11,552 nt of DNA. Source: an uncultured Clostridia bacterium. Lineage in GTDB: Bacteria > Bacillota > Clostridia > TANB77 > CAG-465. Below are positions 4,831 to 11,552 of the stretch, in pieces. The first letter of the stretch is position 1, and the number at the start of each line of letters is the position of its first letter. The notes under the pieces are model-generated. The model was given only the letters and a program-made list of their open reading frames with translations. It did no database searches and was not told where the DNA came from. A program made the translations under genes and the position numbers. The stretch covers positions 1 to 11,552 of the forward strand of contig CANRAK010000041.1 of assembly GCA_947628575.1 (NCBI GenBank), given 5' to 3'.

Positions 4831-7767
4831 TTATATATTGTTTACTCTTTTTCTATATGAAATAAATGATATTCCAAATAATGATACTAGAAGCATTAAA
4901 GTGATTGCTAATACTTGCATATCTGATGTATCTGGTAATTTTTCATATATTACATCAATAACTATTTCTCCGTCTTTATATGTAACTTTTATAACTTTAT
5001 TTTCAACTATCTTATAACCATCTTTATCTGGTGCTTCATAATCAAAAATGTTTCCTACATAATCTTCTGATACAATAGATGGATACATTTCATTTCCTTC
5101 TGTATCTTTAAAGTTTACTACTACATCTCCTTTTTTCTTTTCTAATACATATTTTTTATATACTACTCCATCTTCGTATTCACCTTCTGTTGAATCAGGT
5201 CTTTCTATAATGTCATAATCTTCTATTTGTTGTTCAACAATTTTGTATTCTTCTTTAACTTTTCCTTCTAATTCTTCTTCAAGTAGTACATTTCCTTCTG
5301 TATCTTCATAAGTTACTATAACTTTTCCTCTTTTTTTCTCATAATAGTAAACAACTTCTTTTTCACTTTTATCTAGTTTTCCTTGCTCTTCTCCTACAAC
5401 TTCTACAAAGTTATAATCATCAAAATCTTTTTTATCTGTAGTATAACTATCTCCATAATATCCTTCAACTTTATATTCATCTAATACTTCATTAGTGTCT
5501 TTATCTAAGTATCTTACTTTTACTTCTCCTGCTTTTTTCTTATATTTGTATACTACTTCTTCGCTATCTCTTGAGTAAACACCATCTTTATTATCTGGCA
5601 TTTCTTCTTTTACTAAATCATAACCTGGAACATCTTGAGGTTCAGTTGTATAGCTTTCTCCTTCAAGACCAGTTTGAGTATCTGTATATAATTCTTCACC
5701 TGTATCTTTATCTACGCCTTTTATTTTTAAATCTACTATCTTTTTATAATAGAATGTTCTTTCTTCAGGCTCAACTTTTAATTCTACTTGTGTCTCCTCA
5801 GGTCTTCTTGAAAGCTCATATCCGTCAAAAGTTAATTCTTCTAAAGTTACTAAGTCTTTTACACTTCCTGTATATTCTTTTCTATCTAGTTCTTGATTTG
5901 TAATTTCATCTACATATTTTACAATTAATCCTCCTGATACTTGTCTATAGTAATATATTACTTCTATATCCTCTGTACCCATAGTACCAATTGTATTATT
6001 TGTATCTTTAGAGAAATTATAATTTTCTATTTCCTTTTTCTCTGTTGTATAAGTATCTCCTTCGTTATATCTTTGAACAACAGTTTTAGCTAGCTCACCA
6101 TCTGTAAGTTCATCTAGATACTTAGTTATTACAATATTTTGTCTAGGTTCAAAAGTAACTACAACGTGCATATCTTTTGTAACAGATTTAAACTGCTCTA
6201 ATGTATATGTACCGTCTACTGTATATTCAAAATCTATTGGTGTATTATTTACTTCTATAGATTTAATTTGATGTGTACTATCTGGTGTAACTACTATTGG
6301 TAATGTACTGTCATTTCCATGTACAACAACCTCGTATGGATTACTATTTTGTCCAGATATTGTACCACCTTCTCCTTTTACTTCAGTAGTTATATTGTGA
6401 GTTTGCTCAATATCTACATATCTTGTGTTAGTAGTATATACATCTCCATTTACTACTACATCTGCAGTATTAGGAACTCTATATGCTCCATCAACTTGCT
6501 CATATTTTTCCATATCTTTACAATTAGGATCTTTACGAACAGTTAGTATAAATCTATACTCATTATTATAGAATAAAGGATCTTTTAGATTTTTAAGTGA
6601 AGCAGTTATTACCTTTCCTTCAACACTTACATCAAACTTTGAAGTAACATCATTATCTGAGTCATCTAATATAACAACTTTATCTGCAGAATCTATTGCA
6701 AGACAATCTGCTAATGTATCTTTAAATACATAAGACTCATAATTTGATGTATCTGGTACTCTGTGTAGTATTGTATATACTATATCTTCATCACTTCTTA
6801 CTTTTGTTTTATTTACATTTTTTTCTGGAGTTGGTACATCATATGGACCAAATCCTACAGAGTTAAAGTATCCCCAGCCTGGTGTTGGAATAGATTCTGG
6901 TAAATCATATACTTGTCCATTTTTATAGCTTTCATTATTAAGTAATTCACTATATTTCTTCATATTGTCTAGCATTACTTCATCACTACTTGCTGAAAGT
7001 TTAATTGGATATGACCTTGCATCATAATTTAATCCATATACAATATTAAACTCATGAACATTGTTTAACTCATATCTTAAAACAGCCTCTAATCCATCAC
7101 TTGAACCAGCTTGTTGCTCTTCATATGCCCAATGGTATCCATCTATGTAATCATATGATACAATAGAATTATTTTGACATATTATACTGTTAATTTCAGC
7201 ACTTGTTTTTAATCCAAAATACTGAGCATAGTCTATATCTCCTAATGATATAGCCATATTAGTACTAAGTGTATTTCTTGTACCATCAGCATTTTTTGTA
7301 AATAGTTCAAATTTTACTTCATAAGATTGTGTACTAAATCCATATCCTATTAAATCACCTTTTTCGCAAACTATTATATTAGGATGTATTTTTGTACCAT
7401 TTATACTAATTGGATTCCAGTAAAACGTACACTTAACATCTACTGATTTTCCGTCATGTGTACCTACATTGTATAGCCAGCATCCAATATTTCCAGATAA
7501 GCTATCATCTTGTGGTAAAATCATATTAAATGTCATTGTACCTTTTTTAAAGGTTACTTGCTTACCTGAATAACCCCAGTACTCTATACTAGTACTATCA
7601 GTTTTCTTTAAACTAAAAGAATAATCTGAATTCATAGTAGTACCATTAGGTACACAATTAATTCTTGGGTCATTAACAGCTTTTTTACTAGCCGCATATA
7701 CTCCACTAGTAAAAATAGTCATAAATATAAAACTTAGTACTAACAATAAACTAAATTTCTTTTTCAT
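4831..7767 (-). CDS. LPXTG-type surface protein with MucBP-like repeats, adhesin-like
   Basis: The 978-residue protein has a signal peptide (1-25, ending VYA) and an unrecognised N-terminal region (about 27-310, five cysteines). A domain at about 317-453 looks like a fimbrial isopeptide-forming D2 domain (lysines 320/322, FKDTL at 348-352, N433). Next come a bacterial-repeat-like module (about 457-541), six MucBP-like repeats (543-942) and a C-terminal sorting signal: LPDTS (944-948), a hydrophobic span (about 950-970) and a basic tail RKR. Sortase would join it to the cell wall. MucBP-type repeats are known from mucus-binding and other adhesins; binding of mucin here is inference. The fifth motif position is Ser instead of Gly, and no sortase gene lies in the window. 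TCCTCCT (7777-7783, complement AGGAGGA) is the ribosome binding site. Confidence 0.9.
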   Translation of the reverse strand: MKKKFSLLLVLSFIFMTIFTSGVYAASKKAVNDPRINCVPNGTTMNSDYSFSLKKTDSTSIEYWGYSGKQVTFKKGTMTFNMILPQDDSLSGNIGCWLYNVGTHDGKSVDVKCTFYWNPISINGTKIHPNIIVCEKGDLIGYGFSTQSYEVKFELFTKNADGTRNTLSTNMAISLGDIDYAQYFGLKTSAEINSIICQNNSIVSYDYIDGYHWAYEEQQAGSSDGLEAVLRYELNNVHEFNIVYGLNYDARSYPIKLSASSDEVMLDNMKKYSELLNNESYKNGQVYDLPESIPTPGWGYFNSVGFGPYDVPTPEKNVNKTKVRSDEDIVYTILHRVPDTSNYESYVFKDTLADCLAIDSADKVVILDDSDNDVTSKFDVSVEGKVITASLKNLKDPLFYNNEYRFILTVRKDPNCKDMEKYEQVDGAYRVPNTADVVVNGDVYTTNTRYVDIEQTHNITTEVKGEGGTISGQNSNPYEVVVHGNDSTLPIVVTPDSTHQIKSIEVNNTPIDFEYTVDGTYTLEQFKSVTKDMHVVVTFEPRQNIVITKYLDELTDGELAKTVVQRYNEGDTYTTEKKEIENYNFSKDTNNTIGTMGTEDIEVIYYYRQVSGGLIVKYVDEITNQELDRKEYTGSVKDLVTLEELTFDGYELSRRPEETQVELKVEPEERTFYYKKIVDLKIKGVDKDTGEELYTDTQTGLEGESYTTEPQDVPGYDLVKEEMPDNKDGVYSRDSEEVVYKYKKKAGEVKVRYLDKDTNEVLDEYKVEGYYGDSYTTDKKDFDDYNFVEVVGEEQGKLDKSEKEVVYYYEKKRGKVIVTYEDTEGNVLLEEELEGKVKEEYKIVEQQIEDYDIIERPDSTEGEYEDGVVYKKYVLEKKKGDVVVNFKDTEGNEMYPSIVSEDYVGNIFDYEAPDKDGYKIVENKVIKVTYKDGEIVIDVIYEKLPDTSDMQVLAITLMLLVSLFGISFISYRKRVNNI
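4942..6141 (-). repeat. Six divergent MucBP-like protein repeats
   Basis: Repeat units of about 62-70 residues begin near residues 543, 612, 678, 747, 814 and 880. Each opens with a strand like VKVRYLDKDT or VIVTYEDTEGN, continues to a YTT/Y or equivalent segment, then GY/DYxx, and closes with a strand such as VVYYYEKK. The units differ clearly in sequence, so they are old duplications and not a recent expansion. The last two share the DTEGN variant. Confidence 0.8.
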
Positions 7768-7836
7768 ATCAAATCGTCCTCCTAAATTTAAAATATTCTC
7801 ATATATATTATATCTCTAATAAATATTAAATTAAAT

Positions 7837-7865
7837 ATTATATCGAAAAAACACATATTAGCCAA
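7837..7865 (-). promoter_or_regulatory. Likely promoter of the surface-protein gene
   Basis: TTGGCT (7865-7860) and TATAAT (7842-7837) are 17 nt apart on the minus strand. Transcription would start near 7830, giving a leader of about 63 nt. Confidence 0.5.
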
Positions 7866-7895
7866 TATTATTTATTACAATTAAAAATCAAATGT

Positions 7896-7914
7896 ATTTC
7901 ACAAAAATTTCACA
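7896..7914 (+). repeat. Direct repeat ATTTCACA, 11-bp period, possible operator
   Basis: ATTTCACA occurs at 7896-7903 and 7907-7914. An 11-bp period puts both copies on one DNA face, as in sites bound by OmpR/PhoB-type response regulators. The pair lies about 30 bp upstream of the likely -35 box (7860-7865), a suitable place for an activator, and downstream of the alternative promoter. Two 8-bp copies in AT-rich DNA can also arise by chance. Confidence 0.35.
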
Positions 7915-7951
7915 CTAATTTTAATGTTTCCTTTATTAATAAAGCGAGCTA

Positions 7952-7980
7952 ATTATATATTATTTTAAATAAATTGTACA
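7952..7980 (-). promoter_or_regulatory. Alternative distal promoter of the surface-protein gene
   Basis: TGTACA (7980-7975) and TATAAT (7957-7952) are 17 nt apart on the minus strand. Use of this promoter would give a leader of about 180 nt containing the ATTTCACA repeats. Confidence 0.4.
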
Positions 7981-8046
7981 TACTTTTCTTACAATTTTTT
8001 TAACTTTTCATCGCACTATTTTACAAATATAAATATATTTTTTATC

Positions 8047-8076
8047 AAAAAAAGCATATCGGTTAAGATATGCTTT
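8047..8076 (-). terminator. Intrinsic terminator of the cls-patatin operon
   Basis: On the minus strand AAAGCATATC (8076-8067) pairs perfectly with GATATGCTTT (8060-8051) around a 6-nt loop and runs into further T (8050-8047). It starts 2 nt after the stop codon of the patatin gene. Confidence 0.9.
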
Positions 8077-8077
8077 A

Positions 8078-9241
8078 CTATATATTTTGTACAATGTAGT
8101 ATAAAGTCTTATCAGGCTCTTTTATTTTTACTTTATCTGCTATTTTTTCTTTAACTTCTTTTACAAATTCATCAAAATCATAAATTTTATTTGGATTAAT
8201 ATTCTCTTTTTTTGCAACATATTCAATAATATTTATTAATTGCTTCTTAAATGTTTTTGTCTTTGTATCAGAGATTATTTTGTTTATTTTTGGCATTGCT
8301 TTTTTTAATGCAATATCTACTATATTATCCCCTACTTTATATCTAACTTTTGTTCTTTTTACTATATCAAAACAAACTAGTGGAGATAAATTATCTTTAT
8401 ATTTATCTATACATTCTATCGGTATTTTATTAAAAGTATAATATTTACCATCTAACTTATTAAGTTGTTTAATTGTATCTATATATCCATATTTTAGTAG
8501 TCTATTTAAATTTTTAGTTTCAAAATTTAAAACGTTTGGAAGTTCAACACTTGGCACAATCATCTTTAAGTTTATATCTTTCTTTTTAATTAGTGTATTG
8601 TAATTTCTTATAAGATTTTTCCTATGAAGTCTAAGTGCCAAAATATTCCTATAACCACTATTATATAGCATTTCAACTGAGCAATTATCAAAAGTACCAC
8701 CATCTAAGAAGCTTTTATCTTCTATTTTAGTTCTTTTAAATACTGGTAAATTTGATGATGCTAAAATATAATCTATTAATTTTCCTTTTGGTATATCCTC
8801 TATAAATAGCTGATATGGTTTAAAATCTGATACACAAAATGTTACAAGTCCAAATCTAATATTGCTATTTCTTATCTTATCTTCATCAATATACTCTAAT
8901 AATAATTTTCGCATTAGTGCAGTATCTATTCCTTTAGCTTTTAGAGCTGTATTAAGATTTCTTCGTAATTCATTTAACACATTTAAGTTAATTTGTCTTG
9001 AAAATAGGCTTTCTGCTATATCGTTATTAATATCCATTAAATCTTTAAATGATAATGTCTTCCATAGCTTTTCAATTTTATCCATATCACCTTGTACTAA
9101 AAAAGCTGCATTTATAGCTCCTATAGATGTACCAACTATTGTATCAAAGCTATATCCATTTTCCATTAAAGCTTTAATTGCACCAATTTGGTATGCACCT
9201 TTAGCTCCACCACCTTCAAGCACTAAAGAATATTCTTTCAT
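8078..9241 (-). CDS. Patatin-like phospholipase
   Basis: The 387-residue protein carries all patatin-family signatures: the oxyanion-hole loop EGGGAKG (residues 9-15), the nucleophile elbow GTSIG with S39, ASSNLPVF (161-168), and DGG with catalytic D180 (180-182). It should be an active Ser-Asp lipid acyl hydrolase releasing fatty acids from membrane phospholipids. The core ends near 210; the remaining 180 residues, ending in a basic and acidic helical region, are usual in longer bacterial members and probably help membrane or substrate contact. No signal peptide, so it acts from the cytoplasm. It lies 12 nt behind cls, and the cls stop codon forms part of its ribosome binding site TAAGGAG, so translation is likely coupled. 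A role in trimming cardiolipin made by its neighbour is an inference. Confidence 0.92.
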   Translation of the reverse strand: MKEYSLVLEGGGAKGAYQIGAIKALMENGYSFDTIVGTSIGAINAAFLVQGDMDKIEKLWKTLSFKDLMDINNDIAESLFSRQINLNVLNELRRNLNTALKAKGIDTALMRKLLLEYIDEDKIRNSNIRFGLVTFCVSDFKPYQLFIEDIPKGKLIDYILASSNLPVFKRTKIEDKSFLDGGTFDNCSVEMLYNSGYRNILALRLHRKNLIRNYNTLIKKKDINLKMIVPSVELPNVLNFETKNLNRLLKYGYIDTIKQLNKLDGKYYTFNKIPIECIDKYKDNLSPLVCFDIVKRTKVRYKVGDNIVDIALKKAMPKINKIISDTKTKTFKKQLINIIEYVAKKENINPNKIYDFDEFVKEVKEKIADKVKIKEPDKTLYYIVQNI

Positions 9242-9253
9242 TATACCCTCTCC

Positions 9254-10843
9254 TTAAAACATAGTAGAAAAAGCGGTAAGTACTGATTCAAACACTTTTT
9301 TATATATAGGTCTTCTTACCCAATCCTTAAGCTCTACTTCTATACAAGAATCTTTAATCATTGTTAAAAAGTCTTGTTTAACATCTAGTTCTGTATTAGT
9401 ATTATATATTACACTAACACATTCATAGTTTAAATTCATACTTCTATAATCCATATTTGAGCTACCTACAATTGCCATTTTATCATCTGAAACAAATGTT
9501 TTTGAATGTATAAAACCTGGCTCATATTCATATACTTTTATTCCAGCAGATAAAAGCACTTCATAGTATGACCTAGTTACCATTTGAACTATTTTCTTAT
9601 CTGGAATATGTGGTAATATAATTCTAACATCTACTCCACTTCTTGCTGCATTTAAAAGTGATGTCATCATTTCTTCAGATATAGCAAAATATGGAGTTGT
9701 TATATACACATAATCTGTAGCTGTATTAATTGTATGCATATATATTGCTTCAACAGGATTTTTTCTATTATTTGGTCCATCAGATACAGCAACAGCTATA
9801 CCTTTACCTTTCTTTTTCTCATCTCTTCCTTTTTGACTAATCTCTTTATACTTACTATAGTCTATTTCTAAGTCTTTATTAATAAATTTTAAATCTCTTA
9901 AAAACATTAGAGTAAAGTTCCAAGATACGTCACCTTCAAATCTTATTCCAACATCTTTCCAATGTCCATACTTTTCTTTTATATTAGCATATTCATCTGC
10001 TAGATTTACGCCACCTGTATATGAGATTTTACCATCAATTGATACTATTTTTCTATGTAGTCTATTATTTAAGTATGAATTAATAAGGATAGATAACGGA
10101 TTAAACGCATATACTTTTATTCCAGACTTTATTAAATCTTGCCTTATCTTCTTTTTAAATTTGCCAAGACAACCATAAGAGTCATATATAATTATTACCT
10201 CTACTCCTTCTTTTACTTTTTTCTTTAAAAGTTCAAATACATTTTCAGATAATTTCCCTTTATCTATTATATAATACTCTAAGAAAATATAACTTTTAGC
10301 ATTTTTTATATCTTCTATTAAATCTTTAAAAAGCTTTTCACCTAAGCTATAATACTTACTATTAATATTTTCACATACAGGATAAGAAGTTATATTCTGT
10401 ATGTATTTAAGCATATTATATGTTAGCTTATCTTCACTTTTTATCTCGTTTTCTATATCAAAAGTACTATTAAATAAATTGTTTGTCTCATTTTCTATAT
10501 CTAATATTTCTATTTGTTTCTTTCTTCTTAATCTCGAATTTCCCCAAAGGAAATATACACAAACACCAAGAACTGGCATAAACATAATAAATAGTATCCA
10601 TGATATCTTGTATAATGCTGAATCATGCTTAGATAATATATATATAACTGCAATTATTCTAATAGAATTGTATAAGTAATACTTACTGTCATACATAATA
10701 TCTGTAGCTTTAAATACAGTCCAAAATACTAGCACTTGTAATATAAGTGCTACTACTACAAATACAGATTTAAAAACTATTCTTCTAACTATATTTTCTG
10801 ATTTTCTTACATTTCTTTTTAATTTTCTTGATGCTTTATCCAA
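9254..10843 (-). CDS. cls: Cardiolipin synthase, phospholipase D type
   Basis: The 529-residue integral membrane enzyme joins two phosphatidylglycerols into cardiolipin and glycerol. It has a basic N-terminus, hydrophobic spans at about 22-46, 58-71 and 76-100 (the PLDc_N region plus one extra hydrophobic stretch), and two phospholipase D motifs: HRKIVSID (H263, K265, D270) followed by GGVN, and HSKTFVSD (H446, K448, D453) followed by GSSN. Both are intact, and length is usual for bacterial ClsA-type enzymes. The start is a TTG at 10843, preceded by AGGTG with 7 nt spacing; an in-frame TGA two codons upstream rules out an earlier start and the next ATG is only at residue 50, which would remove the first span. 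No convincing promoter lies directly upstream, so transcription may come from beyond the SGNH genes. Confidence 0.93.
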   Translation of the reverse strand: MDKASRKLKRNVRKSENIVRRIVFKSVFVVVALILQVLVFWTVFKATDIMYDSKYYLYNSIRIIAVIYILSKHDSALYKISWILFIMFMPVLGVCVYFLWGNSRLRRKKQIEILDIENETNNLFNSTFDIENEIKSEDKLTYNMLKYIQNITSYPVCENINSKYYSLGEKLFKDLIEDIKNAKSYIFLEYYIIDKGKLSENVFELLKKKVKEGVEVIIIYDSYGCLGKFKKKIRQDLIKSGIKVYAFNPLSILINSYLNNRLHRKIVSIDGKISYTGGVNLADEYANIKEKYGHWKDVGIRFEGDVSWNFTLMFLRDLKFINKDLEIDYSKYKEISQKGRDEKKKGKGIAVAVSDGPNNRKNPVEAIYMHTINTATDYVYITTPYFAISEEMMTSLLNAARSGVDVRIILPHIPDKKIVQMVTRSYYEVLLSAGIKVYEYEPGFIHSKTFVSDDKMAIVGSSNMDYRSMNLNYECVSVIYNTNTELDVKQDFLTMIKDSCIEVELKDWVRRPIYKKVFESVLTAFSTMF

Positions 10844-10866
10844 TCTTCATCACCTGACTTACATTA

Positions 10867-11084
10867 TTATTTAGTATACCCATATTTTTTATATGCTAAT
10901 GTAGTATTAAAATGAATATAAGCATTACTACTTCCAACATAAATTATATCTAAAGAATTTTTTGGTTCTTCATAAAAATTTATTATAGGATTTTTACCCA
11001 ACCATAAAATATTAAAAGTAAAATTCCATAACAAACAAAATATAACTGCGATTGTCTTAAGTATATATATATATATATTCGCAT
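10867..11084 (-). pseudogene. Remnant of an SGNH-type gene, frameshifted and truncated
   Basis: An ATG at 11084 with an excellent GGAGG site (11093-11097) begins ATG CGA and runs into an AT dinucleotide tract. As written, the frame then closes after about 33 codons. Two bases away in frame, from 11061 to the TAA at 10867, the sequence encodes a membrane span (IAVIFCLLWNF) and then LDIIYVGSSNAYIHFN, the nucleophile region typical of anchored SGNH/DltD-like proteins (GSS replacing GDS). It stops after YKKYGY, and the catalytic domain is missing, because cls starts 24 bp further on. Losing one AT unit would restore one 71-residue frame, still far shorter than the family's usual 300 or more residues. 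So it is a broken copy, related in type to the upstream SGNH gene. A sequencing error in the AT tract would explain the shift but not the truncation. Confidence 0.65.
11062..11078 (-). repeat. (AT)8 dinucleotide tract just after a start codon
   Basis: Seventeen bases of pure alternating A and T follow ATG CGA of the SGNH remnant. The present length puts the downstream frame out of phase; one unit fewer or two more would put it in phase. Such tracts are prone to slippage. Confidence 0.85.
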
Positions 11085-11106
11085 AACTTTTACCTCCTAT
11101 AAAAAT

Positions 11107-11552
11107 TTAAAAATCAATTAATAAATTATCAAAATTGTCGTTAGTTAATTTTTTAAATGATTCTTTAAATCTTTCATATTCACTATCCCAACTTGAATAG
11201 TCTTTATCATTTCTATGATCTGGCAAATCATATTTCTCTTTCAAATACTTTGAAAAATATAAAGTATATTTTGTGGCTCCATATACATTCAAATGATTTT
11301 CATTATAAAATTCATTATTGAAATTTATATCAAAATTGTCTAAAGTATTAAAATTTATTACTTTATATCCATAATCTTCAATTATTTCTGTTGCAGTGTT
11401 TAGCATACCATTTATATTTCTATCATATTGTCTAATTGGAATTGTAAAAATTACATTTAATTTTTTATTATTTATATAATTTAATAAATCTTCTAAACTT
11501 TCTTTATTATTTTTAGGCATTTGCATTTTATCATAAGTCCATACATATTTAT
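11107..11552 (-). CDS. SGNH/GDSL-like hydrolase, 3' part only
   Basis: The frame is open across the right window edge: codons upstream of the ATG at 11526 (KYVWTYDK) continue without stop and fit mid-domain sequence, so this Met is internal and the gene starts outside. The visible part shows a strand NVIFTIPIRQ, a helix, and near the end FYNENHLNVYGATKYT, which matches the terminal HLN-xx-GA block of anchored SGNH/DltD-like proteins, followed by the LPDHR and SSWDSEY tail common in that group. The position three residues before the His is Asn where Asp is usual, so the catalytic Asp may be lost or placed differently. Substrate is unknown; related proteins act on surface polysaccharides. The SGNH remnant follows 22 bp behind, suggesting a former tandem pair. 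Confidence 0.75.
   Translation of the reverse strand, partial: KYVWTYDKMQMPKNNKESLEDLLNYINNKKLNVIFTIPIRQYDRNINGMLNTATEIIEDYGYKVINFNTLDNFDINFNNEFYNENHLNVYGATKYTLYFSKYLKEKYDLPDHRNDKDYSSWDSEYERFKESFKKLTNDNFDNLLIDF

Larger units (their letters stand above)
7768..8077 (-). other. 310-bp gene gap, regulatory region of the surface protein
   Basis: No protein gene is visible. From right to left it contains the terminator of the patatin operon, two possible minus-strand promoters, a pair of direct repeats with 11-bp period, and the ribosome binding site of the surface-protein gene. The gap is long for this gene-dense window, in line with regulated expression of the surface protein. Confidence 0.6.

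Noticed and set aside
5571..5903. Plus-strand open frame inside the surface-protein gene, Leu-rich.
   Set aside because: Antisense shadow of the acidic repeat region; no ribosome binding site or family.
8862..9257. Plus-strand open frame opposite the patatin gene.
   Set aside because: Antisense shadow; the minus strand has complete catalytic motifs.
1..11552. CRISPR arrays, tRNA or rRNA genes, insertion sequences, integrases.
   Set aside because: No regularly spaced repeats, cloverleaf or rRNA signatures, or transposase/recombinase motifs were seen on either strand.

Overview
The window is strongly AT-rich, uses the standard code, and has strong Shine-Dalgarno sites (AGGAGG/GGAGG) and many intrinsic terminators. 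With an LL-diaminopimelate aminotransferase (DapL), a sorting-signal surface protein and single-span exported proteins, this points to a low-GC, Gram-positive, probably gut- or host-associated Clostridia-like Firmicute. The exact lineage cannot be read from the sequence.

Layout. Positions 1-398 (-) hold the 5' part of a membrane-anchored extracellular protein. It is divergent from a two-gene operon of unrecognised function (591-1322 and 1343-1729, +) that has its own near-consensus promoter and a structured 5' leader. Positions 1730-2209 look empty of protein genes, but on the minus strand they carry a near-consensus promoter, a folded transcript of about 300 nt and an intrinsic terminator, which together make a convincing candidate small RNA. 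Next are dapL (2210-3388, +), a small anchored protein (3413-3892, -), a membrane-anchored SGNH/GDSL hydrolase (4020-4787, +), and a 978-residue MucBP-repeat surface protein ending in an LPDTS sorting signal (4831-7767, -). After a 310-bp regulatory gap come a patatin-like phospholipase and a cardiolipin synthase in one minus-strand operon (8078-10843). Upstream of that lie a broken SGNH gene remnant (10867-11084, -) and the 3' end of an intact-looking SGNH gene running off the right edge (11107-11552, -).

Theme. Most recognisable genes act at the cell envelope: phospholipid synthesis and turnover (cls plus patatin), esterase-type modification of surface polymers (SGNH proteins), a wall-anchored adhesin-like protein and small anchored proteins. 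DapL supplies LL-diaminopimelate for lysine and, through meso-diaminopimelate, for peptidoglycan.

The most unusual element is the candidate small RNA at 1763-2067 (-). It presents UCCUCCG in the 7-nt loop of a 10-bp hairpin, repeats UCCUCCGA 21 nt away, and its 5' and 3' ends can pair. The motif copies the anti-Shine-Dalgarno sequence and is complementary to the SD sites of three genes in this window. Next in interest are the unrecognised two-gene operon with its leader and an (AT)n tract just after the start codon of the SGNH remnant.
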